From positions 19,199,001 through 19,263,000 of the forward strand of contig NC_088914.1 in NCBI RefSeq assembly GCF_963576675.1: a DNA stretch of 64,000 bases, in the 5' to 3' direction. This document shows, piece by piece, positions 57,952-64,000 of this stretch. The notes beneath the pieces were generated by a model. It worked only from the letters and a program-made list of their open reading frames with translations. It was not told where the DNA came from and did no database searches. The translations under genes were made by a program, and so were the position numbers. Every line of letters starts with the position of its first letter. The first letter of the stretch is position 1. This DNA is from Euphorbia lathyris (lineage: Eukaryota; Streptophyta; Magnoliopsida; Malpighiales; Euphorbiaceae).

Positions 57952-58460
57952 AAATTAAAATATTTAATATGTGAAAAATATTTATAAATATCCAGAAACT
58001 TACTTAAATTAAAATTAAATAACAGTAATATAAAACATTTTTCAGATTCTAAAAATTAATTTTTTAGAGACTCGTTTCTGATAAAAAAAAAGTATTTTTA
58101 ATAAAAGATTATTATTATGCTTTTTAATTTTTAAATATTCAAAATGTATTTTTAATATATTTTGAATGTACATGTGATTAAAAATAATTATTAGAAATGT
58201 TTTTTTCTAATCCATTGATTATCTATTTCATGATAGATAATCAAATACTATTTTTAAATTTATATGTCTTCTGTTGTGTATAACTGTATGAATGTAGTCT
58301 GTTTGCAAATATTGTGTAACTAATATGATCATACATACACGCAATCTGGAAATTGTTTTTGTCGTGAGTCGTATGTTCCTCAAAGAAATGGATTGAAGTT
58401 GATTTTTGATCCCCGAAAGATTTAGTTCATGATCTAATCTTTCTCTTTTCTTCTGTGTCA
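57952..58460. other. AT-rich DNA
   Basis: No gene or repeat edge that I can support. Confidence 0.3.
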
Positions 58461-58468
58461 TGACAGTT

Positions 58469-59017
58469 ATGGTCGGCACTATAAGGATTCCACTCCTTGC
58501 TCATTTCTCCAATCAGCGTGTTAGACTAGGCCGAATGGAGAGGAACATAAGAAGGTTTCGCTTAAATAAACAAATCATCTAGAATGACATTGAGACAATT
58601 ACGCATCATTTGGAGTCGTTGCATACTCAGATGCAAGAATGCATTCAGACAAATGGTTTATTTAAAGGGTACGATGAGTATGCCTTATCCATGCGACTCC
58701 GTGAATCATTGCAATATGAGAAGCTTCAAAGAATCATAGATCCAACATGGTTAACTCGCGAGAACAGCTACATAAAGGCTGTGCAGTTGTTCATGAGCAT
58801 GATAGGAGATAGTGGTGTTAGAGTTCCTCGAAATAGTTCGACTATAACTCTGCGATCGGGAAAGCTAATCTCTACCCGTGTGTACGCTAGCACCCTGACT
58901 AGGAACATTGATAGGTATATAGTACTTGTCATGAGATATGTTCCAGTGAGAAAGTCATACTTTAGAGCCTATGTAGTTGATGTGTCCAGGTGTTATATGT
59001 TAGAACCTATTTATTAG
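58469..59017 (+). pseudogene. Unrecognised ORF with one internal stop (182 codons)
   Basis: Opens ATG at 58469 (MVGTIRIPLLAHFSNQRVRL), one TAG at 58580-58582, then 145 open codons (ESLHTQMQECIQTNGLFKG ... RVYASTLTRNIDRYIVLVMR) to the TAG at 59015-59017. Composition is protein-like with a basic C-terminal half and no low complexity. It sits between two L1 insertions and has no visible introns. It could be a fragment of a DNA transposon or retroelement protein or a broken small gene. I do not recognise it. Confidence 0.35.
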
Positions 59018-60186
59018 TGTTTTCGGATGAGTTTAAAGTTCTAGTTTTATTTTTGATGTTTTGAACAAGTGGTTTTTTTTGTTAGAACTTCCATTTTCGA
59101 GAGATTATTGGTTTCATTGATTGATTGAAATGTGAGAATTTGTTTTTCCTAGCCTGGTTTGACGTATTATGTTTCTGTTACGTAGCTTTTATAACTGTTT
59201 ATGATACAAATGAAAGAACTATATAAACCATTAATCTTTCAATTATTAGCTGAACACACGTTAAGCTAATTCCAAACCAATAATAAGTGTTCTCTGTGCA
59301 TGTTTTCTAGTTAATCAAAGTCGAACATTATAATTAAAGGGTGATTAGAGTTTACCTAGGTATCTTTTTCGAACTGAACTCTAGTTTGAAGTTGAGATTG
59401 ATTAGATATAAATTGTATAAAGAACTTAAACGTGTATTATAAAAACTTCTTAATAAGTCGTACAACTTTAACTTCATTATTGATCTGAATCAGAATGACT
59501 TCAGTCACTTGACTCACACGCCGTGTGGGTTAGTTGGCACGACGTGTGGTCCTGAAATCTGCACTCCGACCATTTGAAGGACACTGCTGATTTTCTGTCC
59601 AAATTTTGATTATTACTGCTTTGCCACTAACTTTTTTACTATTTTTCCATTTGGGGTTATTAACCCAAATGCCATTTAATCTTTTTTTATCCTTTATTAC
59701 CTCATTCTTTGTTCTTTATGATGTAACCCTAATGGTGGCCTTATTGCCTTTTAGGAGGGTTATATATACCCTTTAATTTGTAAAAGATGTAACTTTTTTA
59801 TCAATCAATCAAAACTTTAGCATCAATTGGAGCTATTATTCATAGTTATTAAAGATTCACTCCTTCAAGCAAAGGTTTGAGAAGAACTTTCTTTGTGGAT
59901 TTAAGATTAAAATCCTTACTCGACTATTGATTTGTATAAAAAACCTAACATTTTTTTATCTTGTCCAATTTTAAGAATTTACATATTGTGTTCCTAAGAA
60001 AATAAAATGGTTTAGAAATACTGCGTTGATAACATAATAACTTTACAGTATTTAGTTTGTTATTTTTTGTTTTAACTTTGATAGTTTTAGTTTTATAATT
60101 AAATTTAAGTACTTTCACTAATAGTTTTAGTTTTTAAAATTTAACTTTTTTTAATAGTTTTAACTTTTAGTATTTAAAGTTAACCT
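59018..60186. repeat. LTR-like repeat material, no gene
   Basis: 59515-59900 contains CACACGCCGTGTGG and CACGACGTGTGG palindromes, a TATA-like TATATATACCC at 59761-59771 and a leader-like stretch (ATCAATCAATCAAAAC, TTCAAGCAAAGG). The set-up resembles the LTR-like DNA at 9260-10150. The rest, to 60186, is AT-rich with repeated AATAGTTTTA words. Confidence 0.35.
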
Positions 60187-61223
60187 TAATAGTTTTTTTT
60201 TGGTAGGAAAGGAAAGAAAAAAAACAAACAAACAAAACAACTCAACCCGGGATCAGCCTAGGAAAACTGACCCCCACCACATCCTCCAAGATCAAAGAAG
60301 AAATGAAGCCCGGTGGAGAAGAAAAGGTAGAAAGACCCAACAAACCAGAGTGCCCTTCCATTGCAAGACGGTCCGCGACGCGGTTCTGCTCCCTATAAAT
60401 ATGAACAAACTTAATAGACTCAAAGGAGGACCCAATCCTTTTAATGCCTTTAATAATAATTCAAGCTATTCCGGCAAACAGACTTGCCCTCAGAAATCAT
60501 TTTAACCGCTTCTTGGTTAACTGACTCAACCAGAAGCTTCTTCACCCCTAGATCCTTAGCCAGCTTCAGGCCAGAGAGAATCCCCCAAAGCTCTGCAGAA
60601 AAGGAAGAACCAATACCCAAATTCTGAGAGAAGCCAGAAACCCACCTGCCTCCATCGTCTCTAAGGACCCCTCCTGCAGCAATTCTCCCGTCTCTCAGAC
60701 AAGAACCATCAGTGTTGAGCTTAACCACATCTTCACTCGGCCTACACCAGCCTAAAAGATTGACCTCCTTCCTCTGAACCACCCTAGCTAAGGGGTCCTC
60801 ACCAAAACTCTCAACCCAGGTACTAATCTTCTTAGAAAAGAAATCAAGGACATTTGGCATAGAAACCACTCCTCCTCCAAAGATCTCCTCGTTCCGCCAC
60901 CTCCAAATCTGATGGCACACCGCCACAAAAAGAAGAATACCTTGATTCCCAGGCAGAAGAATCCCATTAATACCATCAACAAACCAATTATTTTCAGAAT
61001 GGGCTAAAAAGGAAGGAAGCACATCCCTAGGGAGAATTCTTCTCCAAACCTCTAAACTTTTCTCACAATCCCTGAGAGCATGGCACAACGTCTCCTCAAA
61101 CCCTCTGCATCTGCCACAAGCTCCAGAATCCACCAGGTGCCTCCTTTTTCTATCCGAGTTAGTAAGCAACCTATTCCTAGCCCCAAGCCACAGGAAGCTC
61201 CTAATGCGGTATGGTACTTTCAA
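60187..61223 (-). mobile_element. 5'-truncated L1 LINE copy
   Basis: 257 open residues on the minus strand from 61223 to 60450: RVT zinc domain (RIRSFLWLGARN, CGRCRGFEETLCHALRDC) and RNase H (LNTDGSC, AELWG, ESVN, where the third acidic residue of the usual ESDN is changed to V). A frameshift near 60460 precedes the last part, which continues in another frame to the LINE 3' end (CTGATCCCGGG) and an A tail at about 60188-60197. AATAGTTTT flanks both ends (about 60188 and 61224), a plausible target duplication in a region where that word is common. Confidence 0.85.
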
Positions 61224-61337
61224 TAGTTTTAATTTTAATACTTTTAGTTTTTAATTAAACCCCTAAAATTTATCATATTATAATTCACTTTAATTTTATT
61301 TGGTTACATAATTCACTTTAATTAAACCTTTAAATGT

Positions 61338-61500
61338 TATCATATTATCAATTCAAGTAAACTTCTAAACTAAATATATCAATCTAATTTAATCTTAAAT
61401 ATCATATTATCAATTCAATTAAACTTCTAAGCTAAATATATCAATTCAATTTAATCTTAAATATCACATTTTCAATTCAATTAAAAGCCTAAAATCAAAA
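61338..61500. repeat. 62-bp tandem repeat, about 2.5 copies
   Basis: Units start TATCATATTATCAATTCAA at 61338, 61400 and (partial, diverged) 61462. Each carries TCTAAxCTAAATATATCAAT. AT-rich, non-coding. Confidence 0.8.
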
Positions 61501-61529
61501 CCCTTAAATATTACCAATTAAGGTTATAG

Positions 61530-61605
61530 GTGGTAAAGGGCATCAAGTCGTTTAAGCTAGATCTCGAGTTCGAGTCTGAATTCGTTTGTAGGGGGTCAGG
61601 AGCGG
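61530..61605 (+). repeat. Possible decayed tRNA-derived SINE head
   Basis: TAGGTGGTAAAGGGC resembles a Pol III A box and GAGTTCGAGTCTG a B box at a fitting distance. No 3' end, tail or duplication was found, so this is only a hint. Confidence 0.25.
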
Positions 61606-62035
61606 ATTTGTCTTCTTTTACACTCTTTATCATTCTTTCCCTTCGGTTTTTTCCTACAAAATCTCACCAAAATCTCCGAATCATTAGTTCTAAAGCTAGT
61701 TTGATTCACCAAACGAGGTCTAAATACCAAGTCAATTCATTTTGATATTTGGTGAATTAAATAGCTTAGAGATTAAGGATAATTAAATGAACACCTAATT
61801 TGGCAATATTTTATTGAAAATGACATAAATAAAGCATAAAAATGACAAAGTGCTAAACAAAAGAATAAGAAACTAATAAGTGAAGGAAAGTGAAATAAAG
61901 TTTATAAAATTGACACTAATTTATTAGAATTGACATAAAAATATCCAAAAAACCGTACTAAAAGATAGGAGTTTTTCACCCTTTAGCAATTAAATGTGTC
62001 CTCAAACATAACAAATTATTGAGCATAAGAGAAAT
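61606..62035. other. AT-rich DNA
   Basis: No gene or repeat edge that I can support. Confidence 0.3.
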
Positions 62036-62549
62036 GTTCCTTATGCTAGTGTTGTAGGTAGTCTGATGTACGTTATGTTGTGTATAAAACCTGATATCTA
62101 TCACGATGTTAGGATGGTGAGTAGATATCAATTTAATCTTAGACAAGTATATTGGACTGTTGTGAAAAGGATATTGGGGTATCTTAAAGCACCTGCAAAT
62201 TACTTTCTTGTTATCAAGAAAATGGTCTGAAATGAAGAGGATACACAGATGTAGATTAGGTAGGAGACTTGGTTGTGAGAAAATCTACGTCTACCTATGT
62301 TTTCTCGTTAGGCTAAGGTGACATACTTATTGAGTAGTGAGAAACATGTGTTTCCTAAATGCCATAACAATTGAGTATGCGTTATATTCGTCTATAATGC
62401 AAGGGTATTATGATTAAAGTGGTTTCTGAACCATTTAAGTATCAGTCCCTCACATACTCTAATAGTGATTAACATTGATAACCAATATGCTATAGATTTT
62501 TCTAAGGATAAAATGTTCCATAACAATTCCAAACACATAAAGATGAAGT
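62036..62549 (+). pseudogene. Decayed copia RT/RNase H
   Basis: VPYASVVGSLMYVMLCIKPD is the post-RT motif of copia, followed by MVSRYQFN and RILGYLK. Past a TGA come traces of the RNase H domain: YTDVD, RKSTSTYVFSLG, and DNQYAIDFSK...SKHIKMK. Many stops and shifts make it old. The LTR remnant D cuts it at 62550. Confidence 0.75.
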
Positions 62550-63043
62550 TGTTGGTCCCGTGTGATTAGTTCCAAGGGGGGGTTAGGAACTAATGTAACT
62601 TTTTCGCTACTTAATCTTGCTGACTTGATAATTTTGGTGAGTTTATTAACTCAGCTTTGGTCAGCTTGGCCGATCTTAGTGTAAGACAACTTTAGTCAGA
62701 TGCTGACTAAGACTGTTTCACTTGATTATGGGAATTGACACTTTTGTGGTCAGCTTCCAACTCAGCACTCTAATTTACTCAGTGTCTGCTTTAAACAGTT
62801 TATATGCTGAGTAAATATAACAAGCAACACATGCACATATATATATATATATTTAAGAGAGTAAGAAATTACTCAGTATCACTTATCCTGGTTCGGCCTC
62901 TCCGCCTACGTCCAGTCCCCAGACTCCTCCGGGCTTTTAGAATCCAATACTAAGCCATTAACGGTAGAGCCCAAACCGGTTACAAGGCAGTTGAATATGC
63001 AAGAGTACCTTCCTCTATTCGTCTACTCAACTCCTACTAAGTG
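62550..63043 (-). repeat. SIRE-type LTR remnant (element D)
   Basis: Matches the first 0.5 kb of LTR A at 619 onward (TGTTGGTCCC..., GTTCCAAGGGGGGGTTAGG, GGTTCGGCCTCTCCGCCTAC), then stops at AAGTG, 63043. It is inserted in the decayed copia RT at 62549. The right part and the body are absent. Confidence 0.82.
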
Positions 63044-64000
63044 AAGGAAATTAGGCTAAGGTATAGCAGCGGAAATATAAAAAATTTTAGCCTACTTTCT
63101 TTTAACCATAGGATCCGTTAATCGTTATTTCATATAAAGAGGGATAAGAAGAAATACCTTTTGAAGAACAATCTACCGTTGTTAATGAAGTTCCCACAAC
63201 TCTTCTCCGAGTTCCCAAGCACGAAGTAAAACACGGTGAGGTTAAGTTAGAATCAACCGTATGAGATGCAACCAAAATAGATTGCCTCTAATTAACCAAC
63301 ACAAGATCAAAGAAAAAGGAGATAGATGAAATTAATCGATCGATGGAAGCCGTGTGAATTCTTGTCCACGAACTAGGGGAGTCGAATTCTCTTTCTCTCT
63401 CTAACTTGCAAATTTCGAAAATCACAAAGGGGAGTTATGTTGGCTTAGTCGAAATTCATGTAGTAGGGGGTATATATAATCACTTGTATCTAAACCCTAG
63501 TTAGATAGGAATAGGTTACTTAATAGGAATTCAATTCGGAATAGAATTCCCAATTATTATCTCACTATATATCTAATATATCTAGGATAATAATAAATAA
63601 CCTAATTGGATAATAATAGGAGTATATTAATCTAATTAAAACTCCTAACTTAATTATCTCTTAATTAATTTAATTCATATTCCTAATCAAATTAGGATTA
63701 ATAGAATTAAAATCATTCCTTATTTATTATATATAAATTTCGGCCCCCCTCTAATTAAATGGGCCTTACTGGGCTCAATTGGGCTTCCATCAATTAATAA
63801 CATCCATCTCTCTTTTGGTTCCAAGTCTTATGTGTGATCCATTAGGTTCTTACTACTTCTGGCCGTATGCAACTATTAAATTAATTTCTTCAAGAATTAT
63901 ATTTAATCTTTGCATAATGGAATGATGTACTGAGTATGTTATTGGCAAGTCTGTAATCATTCCCCCAGAGTCCGTTAAGAAGACAGGTTGATTCTGTCGT
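63044..64000. other. Unclassified, probably LTR-like repeat
   Basis: Begins AAGGAAATTAGGCTAAGGTA with a GCAGCGGAA leader-like motif and ends in AT-rich blocks with TAGGAAT words. No ORF over 60 codons. It could be the start of another LTR element running out of the window. Confidence 0.3.

Noticed and set aside
1..64000. CRISPR arrays, bacterial operons, ribosome-binding sites, rRNA
   Set aside because: None seen; the gene structures are eukaryotic and the repeats are transposable elements.

Overview
This window is nuclear DNA from a plant, most likely a core eudicot. The evidence is intron-rich genes with GT-AG splice sites, plant-type nucleoredoxins and a DnaJ of the Arabidopsis ATJ1 type. 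The repeats are also plant lineages: copia of the SIRE/Maximus and Ale/Retrofit types, gypsy of the Tat/Retand type, L1 and RTE LINEs, an Au-type SINE, and hAT-like and Emigrant-like MITEs. There is no bacterial, organellar or CRISPR signal. I cannot name the species from sequence alone.

Layout. 1-5.7 kb is a nested stack of three copia elements on the minus strand: a SIRE-type copy inside the gag of a second SIRE-type copy, which sits inside the integrase of an Ale/Retrofit-like copy. 6.2-15.0 kb holds two tandem minus-strand nucleoredoxin genes separated by a long-TIR MITE and a short RTE LINE insert. 15.3-16.7 kb is an inverted-repeat element with a copia remnant inside. 17.5-20.1 kb is a broken plus-strand L1. 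21.9-33.05 kb is a long-TIR DNA element whose right arm was split by a 10-kb Tat-type gypsy element (23032-33019). 34.6-42.5 kb is a 19-exon mitochondrial-type DnaJ gene with an Au-type SINE in one intron. 42.85-43.35 kb is an Emigrant-like MITE. 45.18-56.71 kb is a complete SIRE-type copia element with LTRs, a 5-bp target duplication, gag, pol and a large third ORF. 56.8-63.0 kb carries two 5'-truncated L1 copies, an unrecognised ORF, a 62-bp tandem repeat, a decayed copia RT/RNase H and a SIRE LTR remnant.

Host genes. The nucleoredoxins share one four-exon plan: a short N-terminal exon, then one thioredoxin-like domain per exon, with redox CxxC kept in domains 1 and 3 and lost in domain 2. 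The 12.5-15.0 kb copy is the canonical form with a C-terminal C1-like zinc domain; the 6.2-10.7 kb copy lacks that tail. The DnaJ model translates to 435 residues with a J domain (HPD), four CxxCxGxG-type zinc repeats and a conserved C-terminus.

The best candidates for something undescribed are both in retroelements. (1) The SIRE-type element carries a third ORF of about 995 codons. It is separated from pol by a 484-bp spacer containing a TATA decamer identical to the one in its own LTRs, which suggests an internal promoter. (2) The Tat element carries a spliced, antisense gene between pol and its 3' LTR, and its LTRs carry a palindromic TATA decamer that could drive transcription both ways. 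Both are readings of raw sequence and need transcript and family-level comparison.
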